Assembly (NCBI RefSeq): GCF_037892425.1
Contig: NZ_JBBKTT010000001.1
Span: 2,976,001 to 3,040,000, forward strand
DNA: 64,000 nt
Reading direction: 5' to 3'
Origin: Lacibacter sp. H375
GTDB taxonomy: Bacteria; Bacteroidota; Bacteroidia; Chitinophagales; Chitinophagaceae
Part shown: one piece after another, positions 53,982 to 63,235 of the stretch
Numbering within the stretch: the stretch's first letter is position 1
How the letters are laid out: every line of letters starts with the position of its first letter
Notes under the pieces: model-generated
What the model saw: only the letters and a program-made list of their open reading frames with translations
The model's database searches: none
Told to the model about the DNA's origin: nothing
Program-made: the position numbers and the translations under genes

Positions 53982-56900
53982 TCATTCCGGTTTGCCTTTT
54001 TTTCTCATCTTAGTCATATACTCCGACGGCAGCATGTTGAATTTTGCTTTGAATGATTTTGCAAAATAGGTAGGCGTTGAGAATCCAACAGAGTATGCTA
54101 CTTCCGCAATAGTCAACTCAGTTTTCTCCAGCAACTGTGCTGCTTTGTCAAGTTTAACAGAACGTATAAATTCAACCGGCGTTTGTCCCGTTAGCTCGAG
54201 CAATTTGCTATAGAGAGTACTTCTGCTCATGCCAACATGTCGACTTAGTGTTTCAACAGATAGTTGGGTGTCGGTGAGGTTATCTTCAATATAGAAAACG
54301 ATTTTTTGAATTAGCTTATCAGTTGATGATTCTACTTCAACTTTTGGCGTAAGCACTTCAATTCTTTTTGTATAAGTATTCTTTAATGAATCATTTAAAG
54401 CCAACAGGTTTTTGATCTTGGCATTCAACACTTCAAAATTAAATGGCTTTGTGATATAGTCGCTTGCCCCTGTTTTCAAACCTTTGATTTGATTTTTTTC
54501 TTCCGTTAAGGCCGTCAAAAGTATTACAGGTATATGGCTGGTTCTTTTGTCTGCTTTAATTTTATTACACAATTGAATGCCATCCATGTGTGGCATGCTG
54601 ATGTCGCTAACAATAAGACTTGGATGTATGGATAATGCTTTCTGCCAGCCTTCTAACCCGTTTGTAGCTTCAATAACTTTGTATTTTAAGCGCAGGTTTT
54701 CTTTAAGATAAAATCGGAAATCATCGTTATCTTCTACAAGCAGTATAGATGGTATAATTGATCCGTCATACGCTAATGCTTCTTCAACTCTCTCTTCATC
54801 TGGTTCTGGAGTATCTGATGCGGGTTCAACAGATGAAGCCTGTTCTTGCTGTTCTTCGACTTGGTCAGGTACTATTAACTCTGTATATGGAATCCGAATG
54901 ATGAATGTACTTCCTTTCTCGGGCACGCTTTCTACAGCTATTGTGCCGCCATGCATTCTTACAAATTCTTTAGTGATAGATAGCCCGATCCCTGAGCCTT
55001 GGTTAAGAATAGAAGCGGCTGTAGTATTCTGAAAAAAGCGTTCGAAAATTACTTCTTGTTTATCGTATGGTATTCCAATTCCGGTGTCGTGAACCTTCAT
55101 TGAAATAAGTGCGTCGGAATTGTTGTGGTTGCTTTCATGCTTTTCTATTTCAAGCTTGATAGTTCCTCCTTCAAGTGTAAATTTGAATGCATTTGATAGG
55201 AGATTGAATAATATACGTTCTGTTTTATCATGATCAAAAACCGTATAAAACTTTTCAACATTCGTTGAGAAAGAGAAATTGATTTTCTTTCTTTCAGACA
55301 GATCAAGGAAAGAGTCAAATACTTCTTTTAAAAAGAAAATCAGATCGCCTTCTTTTGTCTGCAATTTCAATTCCTGTTCTTCCATCTTACGGAAGTCGAG
55401 CAGTTGGTTTACCAGGTTCAACAATCGTTTGCCATTGCGTTTGATCATATTCAACTGTACCTGGAAAGCATTATTCTTTTCCTGCGCAATAAGATTATCT
55501 ACAGGACCAAGTATCAGAGAGATTGGCGTACGGAATTCATGGCTGAGGTTTGTCAGGAACTTTAACTTTAATTGATCCAGTTCATGAATTCGTTCCGCTT
55601 CTTTGCGTTCCTGCTCTGCATGGAAGCTTTCCTGCTCAAGTATATACTTACGTCTGATTTTTTCAATACCTCTGTGCCGGAAATAGATAAGCCCTCCCAC
55701 AACGATCAGCGTATATAATATGTACGCATAAATTGTTCGCCAAAATGGGGGATGTACATTTATCTTAATAGATGTTCCTTCTTTATTCCATACGCCATTA
55801 TTGTTACTTGCCCTTACCCGGAAAATGTATTGTCCGGGAGATATATTTGTATACGATACTGTTGATGCATTGCCGATATTGATCCAGTCCTTATCAAACC
55901 CCTCCAGCTTGTATTCATATTGATTTTGTTCAGGAGCTGTATAATTTAAACCCACAAAACTTAAAGCAAAGTTTTGTTTGTGATCAAGATTTATTTCATT
56001 GGCAGTAATAATATTTTCTTTTATGGGGCCGTGTTCAGAAGGAACTACCGACCTGTTAGAAATTTTAAGGTCAGTAATTATTACAGGTGGTACAGTTTTA
56101 TTCTTTTGCAGATTTGAAGGATTGAAATAGTTGAAGCCTTCGAGTCCTCCAAAAAACAAATCCCCGTTTCTTAACCTCAACCCTGATCCAAGAATAAACG
56201 TATTATGCTGAATGCCGTTGTGATAACTGTAATTGTTGATTTTTTTTGTTTGTGTATCAAAGCTGGTCAGCCCTTTATTTGTGCTGATCCAAAGAAGACC
56301 ATTACTATCTTCAATTATTTTGTAAATATTATTATTGTTTAGTCCGTCTTTTTCTGAATAGGAAATAAACTGATTAGTCTTCCCGTTAAATAATCCCAAG
56401 CCCCCGCCAAACGTACCAGCCCATACATTTCCATGCATGTCTTCTAATAATGTAAGAACTTTATCGTTGGGTAATTTGCTGTTATAAGTTGTGTAGATTG
56501 TAAATTTTCTTGAAGAAGGATTATAAACCGCAATTCCTCCACCGTGGGTGGCAATCCAGATGTCGCCATTTTTAGTTTCTACAATATCACGTATGTATCC
56601 ATTGATGGGTAGGCTGATGTCATTTGATAACGTTGGGTTGGGTGTTAGTTTAAATAGTACTCTATTGTCACTACTTAAAACAATAATGCCATCCCCATTG
56701 GTGCCTATCCATCGGTTGCCTTTTCTATCTTCTTTAATGCAATAGATATGGTTTGAATTAATATCGGTAGTTTTTGTTCCCTGCAACAGCTGTTCATATC
56801 TACCGGAAGATTGATCATAAACAAAATATCCATCACCAAAAGTGCCAATCAATAATTGATCATTCCTCGCCATTGTTAACGTTATGATCGAAAGCCGTTT

Positions 56901-58130
56901 TCCCTCCGGACGCCTTGACTTGATATTGATTTGCTGAAATAATTTTGTTTCAGGATCAAACAAACTAAGGCCACCATCATCTGTACCCACAAAAACTTTT
57001 CCGTCTTTTGTTTCTGCAAAAGATGTAACGATAGGAGAATTCAACCCTTGTTTGTCAAATGGGTTGCTCTGTACTAAATTAAAAAGCGTAAGATTCTTAT
57101 CATACTTGCTCACCCCGCCCAGAAAAGTACCGATCCAACAAATACCTTCTTTGGCAACATAAGCACAACGAATACTGTTGCTTGAAAGGCCATTTTTATT
57201 TCGGGGGTCAAAAGTGTAGCCAGTAAAATGTTTTGTTTTGGTATCAAGTATATTCAGGCCTTTTGATGTACCGATCCACAGTTTACTTGACTCGTCAGTA
57301 ACTAATGAATAAATGACGTTGCTGTTGATTGTTTGCCGGGTTCCTTCGATATGTTTAAACCTCGTAAATTCTTTTCCATTCCCGTTCAGGATATTCAATC
57401 CATCGTTTGTGCCGATCCATATATTGCCGGCTTTGTCTTCCGTAATTGAAAGCACATGATTGTTGCTTAAACTTGCCGGATCATTTGCGGAATAAAGAAA
57501 TGGCGTGAGGGTGTTTGTTTCTCTTATATATTGGAACAAGCCTGCAGAAGTTCCAATCCACATCCTGTGTTTGCTGTCTTCAAAAAGAATATTACAATGT
57601 TGTTTAAAACGAGACCGGTTACCGGTAGTAAAATCAGAGATGCGCTGAGTTTTTTTATCCATAATACTTATGCCATCATAATGACCGATCCATAAATTCC
57701 CCTGGAAGTCGGTGCAGAGGCTCAGTATTACATTATTTCGAATGGCATTTTCAGCAGGTTTAGACGGAAAGTTGAAGAAGGCATCTTTTTTTCGGTTGTA
57801 TAAACTAAGGGAGCCGCTGCTTGTACCAACCCATAAATCACCCTCCTTATCCTCATGAAGCGATAAAATTTCGTTGGCTTGGAGGCTTGTAGAATCAGTT
57901 TGCTTGTTTCTATAAACTTTAATGTTGGCTCCGTCGAACCTGTTTAAACCATCGTCGGTGGCAAACCACATAAACCCATACCTGTCTTTTATTATCGCAT
58001 TTACATTATTTGAAGACAGACCATCTTTGGTAGTCAGGGTGGTAAAATTAATATCCTCTTGTGCTGTGGCAATTGACAGCCAGGTAAACAAACATATGCA
58101 GGAAAGTAAGAGAGCCTTATTTTTTGACAT
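53982..58130 (-). CDS. Hybrid two-component system regulator (HTCS), second copy
   Basis: A 1382-residue protein on the minus strand. Signal peptide LLLSCICLFTWLSIATAQ, propeller repeats (for example FMWFATDDGLNRFDGANI and WIGTNDGLNIL) to about residue 700, a Y_Y_Y domain (PPVIITDLKISNRS, 715-795), a membrane helix (about 805-825), HisKA with LSHEFRTPISLI (about 863), HATPase with HDTGIGIPYDKQEVIFERFF, an acidic linker rich in E and Q, a receiver with VSDISMPHMDG (about 1175) and an AraC domain (about 1280-1375). Same architecture as the protein at 28446 but clearly divergent, so it is not a recent copy. Its gene converges on the PUL 2 enzyme row; its target could be PUL 2 or the following PUL 3. 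Confidence 0.96.
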   Translation of the reverse strand: MSKNKALLLSCICLFTWLSIATAQEDINFTTLTTKDGLSSNNVNAIIKDRYGFMWFATDDGLNRFDGANIKVYRNKQTDSTSLQANEILSLHEDKEGDLWVGTSSGSLSLYNRKKDAFFNFPSKPAENAIRNNVILSLCTDFQGNLWIGHYDGISIMDKKTQRISDFTTGNRSRFKQHCNILFEDSKHRMWIGTSAGLFQYIRETNTLTPFLYSANDPASLSNNHVLSITEDKAGNIWIGTNDGLNILNGNGKEFTRFKHIEGTRQTINSNVIYSLVTDESSKLWIGTSKGLNILDTKTKHFTGYTFDPRNKNGLSSNSIRCAYVAKEGICWIGTFLGGVSKYDKNLTLFNLVQSNPFDKQGLNSPIVTSFAETKDGKVFVGTDDGGLSLFDPETKLFQQINIKSRRPEGKRLSIITLTMARNDQLLIGTFGDGYFVYDQSSGRYEQLLQGTKTTDINSNHIYCIKEDRKGNRWIGTNGDGIIVLSSDNRVLFKLTPNPTLSNDISLPINGYIRDIVETKNGDIWIATHGGGIAVYNPSSRKFTIYTTYNSKLPNDKVLTLLEDMHGNVWAGTFGGGLGLFNGKTNQFISYSEKDGLNNNNIYKIIEDSNGLLWISTNKGLTSFDTQTKKINNYSYHNGIQHNTFILGSGLRLRNGDLFFGGLEGFNYFNPSNLQKNKTVPPVIITDLKISNRSVVPSEHGPIKENIITANEINLDHKQNFALSFVGLNYTAPEQNQYEYKLEGFDKDWINIGNASTVSYTNISPGQYIFRVRASNNNGVWNKEGTSIKINVHPPFWRTIYAYILYTLIVVGGLIYFRHRGIEKIRRKYILEQESFHAEQERKEAERIHELDQLKLKFLTNLSHEFRTPISLILGPVDNLIAQEKNNAFQVQLNMIKRNGKRLLNLVNQLLDFRKMEEQELKLQTKEGDLIFFLKEVFDSFLDLSERKKINFSFSTNVEKFYTVFDHDKTERILFNLLSNAFKFTLEGGTIKLEIEKHESNHNNSDALISMKVHDTGIGIPYDKQEVIFERFFQNTTAASILNQGSGIGLSITKEFVRMHGGTIAVESVPEKGSTFIIRIPYTELIVPDQVEEQQEQASSVEPASDTPEPDEERVEEALAYDGSIIPSILLVEDNDDFRFYLKENLRLKYKVIEATNGLEGWQKALSIHPSLIVSDISMPHMDGIQLCNKIKADKRTSHIPVILLTALTEEKNQIKGLKTGASDYITKPFNFEVLNAKIKNLLALNDSLKNTYTKRIEVLTPKVEVESSTDKLIQKIVFYIEDNLTDTQLSVETLSRHVGMSRSTLYSKLLELTGQTPVEFIRSVKLDKAAQLLEKTELTIAEVAYSVGFSTPTYFAKSFKAKFNMLPSEYMTKMRKKGKPE

Positions 58131-58868
58131 TTGGAAGCAGCAAGCAATTGATTTAATGGTTACACAAAAAAGCAGTAATGCTACTGCAACTCACGGTTTT
58201 TCTAATATACGATCATTTCTTTCGTAAGACATCTTTGACGTTCGTTCCTTGTAATCCTTTTGCTTGAATTGAAAGAAGATTTCTGTTCTGTCAAAATGCT
58301 GCTTGGTAGTAGAATTTTGAATACCTGCACTTATAATCTGAAACAAAACCTTCTCCAAATCTGAATGCAAAACGCATCCTGAAATAGCACTATTAAATTC
58401 AATTCAAATAAGTGATTACAACTGCTAATGTAAAACTAGTTTTTAGAATAATCATCAATCCTTAAAAATAGTCAAAAATGCAACTAATTGATAATCAATC
58501 AATCTAATCGGTTGCATAAAATCACAATTGAACATTTGTTCTATAAGTTTCAACAAATGAGCCAGCTCAGGATATATTCAAAAATTAGCTTTGATTCATT
58601 AGAAATTTTTTATGCAATGATGACAAGCTTGAACATTCGCTGTTGAATTGCTTGAAGAATTTTTGAAAATGTATGATGGTAGGTAACGCAAAAACAAAGG
58701 AGCAAAACAAAATATTTGAATTCATTGTAAAAGCCAGATTTTGACCGCATTCATACGATTGTTTAGTTAACCCATATACCAAATATGAATTAACTGCTTT
58801 GGAATTAACATAGAATTTCTGTGTGGTGCCATTGTATGTAATTCAGGATTACCACTACTGATTGCCAT
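58131..58868. other. AT-rich divergent intergenic region
   Basis: This 738-base region lies between the divergent sensor and sigma-factor genes and should hold their promoters. It is AT-rich with several homopolymer runs. Near the sensor start, GCAGTA-ATGC-TACTGC (58172-58187) forms a six-base hairpin. No protein remnant was recognised in either strand, and no perfect -7 box with a matching -33 element was found. Confidence 0.4.
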
Positions 58869-59444
58869 ATGGAAGAGATAAAAGATTTGCAACGCCAGTT
58901 TGCCGTGCATGAGGACATGAAGGCATATAAAGAACTATATATGCTCCTGTTTGATGGCCTTCATCGATTTTCATATTCCCTCGTTAAGTCCCGTGAAGGT
59001 GCAGAAGAGATTGTTTCCGATTCATTTATTAAGTTATGGCAGATAAGGGGCCAGCTGCATTGCATTGATAATCTCAAGGGTTATCTCTATACTACTACAC
59101 GAAATCTTTCGCTTAATTACCTGGCAAAAAAATTAAGAGACCCTCTTTACTATTTAAACGATATAGACTTAGAAACGGTTATTGAATTCAATACCCCGGA
59201 AGATCTGTTTATTTCAAATGAAACAATAAAAGGAATCGAGCAGGCCGTACATGGGCTTCCTCCACAATGCAAAATGGTTTTTCAGCTTGTAAGAGAGCAA
59301 GGATTAAAATACAAAGAAGTAGCCACTGAATTGAATATTTCTGTTTTCACAGTACGCAATCAAATGACCATTGCTAATAAAAAAATTGGAGATGCACTGT
59401 CGTACGGTGCTACTCGCCGGTTTGGAATAGCGGTTACTACTTAG
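58869..59444 (+). CDS. ECF-type RNA polymerase sigma factor
   Basis: A 191-residue sigma-70 group 4 factor. Region 2 includes DGLHRFSYSLVKSREGAEEIVSDSFIKLWQIRG (about 30-63) and region 4 runs from ETIKGIEQAVHGLPPQCKMVFQLVREQGLKYKEVATELNISVFTVRNQM (about 118-170). Bacteroidota factors of this type usually control a susC-susD pair through a FecR-type anti-sigma. Here no FecR gene is seen; the next protein gene of any size is susC 660 bases downstream, and that SusC lacks an STN domain. The start at 58869 (MEEIKDL) follows the AT-rich gap. Likely it drives the third PUL. Confidence 0.9.
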   Translation: MEEIKDLQRQFAVHEDMKAYKELYMLLFDGLHRFSYSLVKSREGAEEIVSDSFIKLWQIRGQLHCIDNLKGYLYTTTRNLSLNYLAKKLRDPLYYLNDIDLETVIEFNTPEDLFISNETIKGIEQAVHGLPPQCKMVFQLVREQGLKYKEVATELNISVFTVRNQMTIANKKIGDALSYGATRRFGIAVTT

Positions 59445-59725
59445 AGGCAGGTGTCCATCACAAAGGCTAACAGAGTTTAGTATAAGTGGTTGTAGTGCCG
59501 TTCATTCATCAGTTTTTGCTCTTTGTAATAGTAAAAGTTCTTTTAATAATGTTTAAAACGTCTTTGGTACATTTTCAAATCTCTGTTGTCTATTCTAACA
59601 GGGGGCTCCTACTGTTTTGAAATCAACGACTTTGATAATAGTTCGGCCAAAGAAACAAAGCAAAACAGGTAAAAAAATGAGACTCAATACATCTTCTGAA
59701 TTACAATTCTGATTTTTTAAATCGC
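59445..59725. other. Intergenic stretch after the sigma-factor gene
   Basis: No gene or relic is recognised. The sequence is AT-rich, with TAATGTTTA and TTTGGTACATTTTC fragments that resemble but do not match promoter elements. It does not contain the anti-sigma gene that commonly follows such a sigma factor. Confidence 0.4.
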
Positions 59726-59971
59726 ATGATGATGATAGAAAAGTTAGATAACGAGCAAGAAGAGGGTTCAGATCAAAGAAAAGAACAGGCTTACAAAAAA
59801 CACCTTAAACGATTGATCAACCATATATCCATCGCTCCGGATCAATCTGACACAGAGAACGAAAAAGTTGAACCGGGAAGGGGTGAAAAGAAAACGGCAA
59901 CACAAGAAGATAATAAGCCTGGATCAAATGGATCTATCGCAATGTTCGTCTTTTTATGTTTTTGGTTATAA
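59726..59971 (+). CDS. Small hypothetical protein with C-terminal hydrophobic segment
   Basis: An 81-residue ORF between the sigma-factor and susC genes. It is highly charged for about 65 residues (EKLDNEQEEGSDQRKEQ, KKHLKRLINH) and ends in a short hydrophobic tail SIAMFVFLCFWL. Three ATG codons stand at the start. It matches no family that can be recognised. The arrangement, a soluble charged N-terminus then a membrane segment, is like the cytoplasmic part of an anti-sigma factor, but it is much shorter than FecR (over 250 residues), and similarity is not shown. It may not be a real gene. Confidence 0.35.
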   Translation: MMMIEKLDNEQEEGSDQRKEQAYKKHLKRLINHISIAPDQSDTENEKVEPGRGEKKTATQEDNKPGSNGSIAMFVFLCFWL

Positions 59972-60104
59972 CGAATTTAAAACAAGAGAGAGAAAAATAA
60001 CATCGATTGCAACTACTTCCTAAATAAAAAACCATTGAGCATTCAGCAAAGAATGTTTGATTATTAATGAAATCAAAGCTTTCTATAAATTAAAAAAATC
60101 AAGT

Positions 60105-63100
60105 ATGAAATGCGTGGCCAAAAACTCGCTGCAAAAGCTAATAATTGCTCTTTTCTGCATTTTATTGACGGGAGTACCGGTGACGGCACAAGAAAATTCC
60201 CGAACGGTTTCAGGCTCAATTAAAGATTCATCTGGTGTTGTTCTTTCCGGTGCTACCGTAAAGGTAAAAGGCACAGCTATTGCAACCACTTCAGATGCGT
60301 CAGGCAATTTCAAAATAACTGTTCCCACAAAAAGTAGAACGCTTGTGATAAGTTATGTTGGAATGGAAGAAATGGAAATTACTGTAGCTGAACAAAGTAT
60401 TATAGAAGTAAGGTTGGGCGTTGCCCGATCTACCTTGGAAGACGTTGTTGTGGTGGGTTACGGAAGGCAGAAGAAAGAGAGTGTGGTGGCAGCCATCAGT
60501 CAAACTACCGGCAAGGTGCTGCAACGGGCGGGAGGTGTGTCAAATATTGGTGCTGCACTCACCGGCAATGTGCCTGGCGTTATAACCGTACAGGGAACAG
60601 GTGTACCAGGTGGCGAGGATCCCACCATTTATATCAGGGGGCAGGGTACGTGGAATAGTTCAAGTCCTTTGGTGTTAGTAGATGGAATCGAACGTCCGAT
60701 GAATGGTGTTGATATTGGCTCTGTTGAAAGTGTTTCTATTTTAAAAGATGCATCGGCCACTGCGGTGTTTGGTGTAAAGGGCGCCAATGGTGTTATTCTT
60801 ATTACTACTAAAAGAGGTGTTGAAGGTAAGGCGAACATAAATTTCACCTATAACTCTACAATGAAGATGCCTTCCCGTCTTCCGCAGAAATATGATGCTT
60901 ACGATGCGTTACAAATTCGCAATATGGCGATCGAGCGGGAATTAGCAATCAGTCCCGCATCATGGGCGGACTACACCCCCCAGGCAATAATTAATAAATA
61001 TCGTTTTCCCGCAAATGAGCAGGAGGCACAACGGTATCCCAATATTGACTGGCAAGAGGAGTCGCTAAAAAAACTGGCCTGGGCTCAAAATGCTAACGTC
61101 AATATTTCAGGCGGATCCGGGTTTGTAAAATATTTTACTTCAGTTGATGTGCTTCACGAAGGCGACATTATGAAAATACCGGACAATGGTAAAGGTTATA
61201 AGACGGGATTTTTTTATGACAGGTTAAACATTCGTGCAAATCTCGATTTCAAATTAACAAAGACCACGAACCTTTCAGTAAACCTGGCCGGGCTACACGG
61301 AAACAAACAGAATTCACGTAGCGGTTTTGAGTATTCGTGGTACCAGGGCATATATGGGAATGCACCTGATCTTTTTTATCCTAAATACAGCGACGGTTCT
61401 TACGGTTATTATCCGCTCGACCCGGTTTCAACCAATAACCCTGCCCTGATACTTGGAAACAATGGTGTTTTGAATACCAAGACCACCCAAATGTCAACCG
61501 ATTTTGTGCTTAACCAGGACCTAAGCTTTTTGATCAAAAACCTTAGCTTCAGAGGCTCTTATTCGCTTGATAATACTTTTGTTGCAAACGGGGGAATAAC
61601 TGACCCTGCAGCTCCAAATGCGGTTACTAAATGGATCAACCCAGTTACCGGGGAAGTTTTATATGGAAATACGGCAGGAGCAAACCAGTTTGACTTTGTA
61701 CTACCGCAGTGGGCAGGAGCATCTGATGTATTTAACAATGGGGGAACAAGGAGACAGAAGGTGTATCAACTGCAACTAAACCATTCCGCTAAAATAGGCA
61801 GGCACAATATTACAGCAATGGGCTTATTCATGCGTAACGAAAATGCTACAGGTAGCAATTTCGCAAATTATCGTGAGGATTGGGTCGGCAGGGTTACTTA
61901 CAATTTTGCCAGCAGGTATTTTGCTGAATTTAACGGAGCATACAATGGCTCACAAAAGTTTGGCCCCGATTACAGGTTCGACTTTTTTCCTTCGGCAGCA
62001 ATTGGATGGACAATAACGAATGAAAAATTCATGAACAAACTTCCATGGGTATCGTCTCTTAAACTCCGTGGTTCTTATGGTTTGGTAGGAAATGATAATG
62101 TAGGTGATAATTTTCTGTATGTGACGCAGTGGGGCTATGGAGGACAAACCCGCATGGGTGATAACAATGCCGCCAGCCCGTATGTAAATTACAGAGAGAG
62201 GACGATCGGCAACCCAAATGTACATTGGGAAACAGTGGCTAAGACAAATATCGGTTTAGACTTTTCAATATTCAGAGGACTTTTTGAAGGTACTGTTGAA
62301 CTGTATAAAGATCATCGCACAGACGTTCTAATAAATGGTAACCAACGGGCAGTACCTGCCTATTACGGAGGTACTCCGCCAATTTCCAATCTTGGTGAGA
62401 CAGTGGTAAAGGGATATGAAGTGGAACTCAAGTTTAATAAAAGGTTTAAAAGGAATATGCGCATATGGGTGAACACCGCAATGACCTACGCCAAGGATGA
62501 GGTAATTGATCGGGACGATCCCCAATTGCTGGATGCATATCGTAAACAGGCGGGATACCAGATCGGGCAGGCGAGGTCTTATATTCGTACAGGGTACTAT
62601 AATACATGGGATGAAGTGTACGGCAGCGGTATTTTAAATGAAAACGACAATAACAAAATGCCCGGGAACTTCAACCTCGTTGACTTTAATGGCGATGGAA
62701 GAATTGATGAGGCGGATATTGTGCCATTCGCATACCCGGCGAGACCTCAAAATACATATACCGCTACTTTAGGTTTCGACTACAAGCGTTTAACCGTGAT
62801 GATTCAATTCTATGCGGTAAATAATGTAACACGGGAACTCACTCAAACGAATTTCAATGCAAAGCTGAATTCTGTTTACAAGCAGGGAGATTATTGGTCA
62901 AAAGATAATACCGATGCTCAATCTCCTTTACCCAGATGGAAATCGTTACGATCTAACAGCGCTTATGGAGATTTTTTCCTATATGATGGTTCTTATGTAC
63001 GTTTAAAGACAGCAGAAGTAGCTTATACTGTTGATCCGTTATGGTTAAAAAAGACAGGAATTCAATCGATGCGATTATTTATTAACGGAAACAATCTTTT

Positions 63101-63218
63101 TTTCTGGAGTAAAATGCCTGACGATCGTGAAGCAAACATCGGCAACGGCAATACTTCGGGACAGGGCGCTTATCCAACTGTTCGCCGCATCAATTTTGGT
63201 TTCAATCTTAGTTTATAA
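60105..63218 (+). CDS. SusC-type TonB-dependent receptor (PUL 3)
   Basis: A 1037-residue outer membrane receptor. The TTG at 60057 was rejected for the ATG at 60105, which opens the signal peptide MKCVAKNSLQKLIIALFCI, ending VTAQ. A carboxypeptidase-regulatory-like domain (GSIKDSSGVVLSGATVKVKG, 35-115) is followed by DVVVVGYGRQKKE, a plug with PLVLVDGIERPMN and VESVSILKDASATAVFG (about 215), and a barrel ending INFGFNLSL. There is no STN domain, so it cannot signal to the upstream ECF factor in the classical way. susD begins 17 bases downstream. The sequence is more divergent from the two other SusC proteins than they are in layout, and the substrate is unknown. Confidence 0.95.
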   Translation: MKCVAKNSLQKLIIALFCILLTGVPVTAQENSRTVSGSIKDSSGVVLSGATVKVKGTAIATTSDASGNFKITVPTKSRTLVISYVGMEEMEITVAEQSIIEVRLGVARSTLEDVVVVGYGRQKKESVVAAISQTTGKVLQRAGGVSNIGAALTGNVPGVITVQGTGVPGGEDPTIYIRGQGTWNSSSPLVLVDGIERPMNGVDIGSVESVSILKDASATAVFGVKGANGVILITTKRGVEGKANINFTYNSTMKMPSRLPQKYDAYDALQIRNMAIERELAISPASWADYTPQAIINKYRFPANEQEAQRYPNIDWQEESLKKLAWAQNANVNISGGSGFVKYFTSVDVLHEGDIMKIPDNGKGYKTGFFYDRLNIRANLDFKLTKTTNLSVNLAGLHGNKQNSRSGFEYSWYQGIYGNAPDLFYPKYSDGSYGYYPLDPVSTNNPALILGNNGVLNTKTTQMSTDFVLNQDLSFLIKNLSFRGSYSLDNTFVANGGITDPAAPNAVTKWINPVTGEVLYGNTAGANQFDFVLPQWAGASDVFNNGGTRRQKVYQLQLNHSAKIGRHNITAMGLFMRNENATGSNFANYREDWVGRVTYNFASRYFAEFNGAYNGSQKFGPDYRFDFFPSAAIGWTITNEKFMNKLPWVSSLKLRGSYGLVGNDNVGDNFLYVTQWGYGGQTRMGDNNAASPYVNYRERTIGNPNVHWETVAKTNIGLDFSIFRGLFEGTVELYKDHRTDVLINGNQRAVPAYYGGTPPISNLGETVVKGYEVELKFNKRFKRNMRIWVNTAMTYAKDEVIDRDDPQLLDAYRKQAGYQIGQARSYIRTGYYNTWDEVYGSGILNENDNNKMPGNFNLVDFNGDGRIDEADIVPFAYPARPQNTYTATLGFDYKRLTVMIQFYAVNNVTRELTQTNFNAKLNSVYKQGDYWSKDNTDAQSPLPRWKSLRSNSAYGDFFLYDGSYVRLKTAEVAYTVDPLWLKKTGIQSMRLFINGNNLFFWSKMPDDREANIGNGNTSGQGAYPTVRRINFGFNLSL

Positions 63219-63235
63219 ACGATTAAAAGTTGAAT

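Noticed and set aside
58585-58782. 65-codon minus-strand ORF in the gap before the sigma factor
   Set aside because: No recognisable motif and AT-rich non-coding composition; its length is expected by chance in such a gap.
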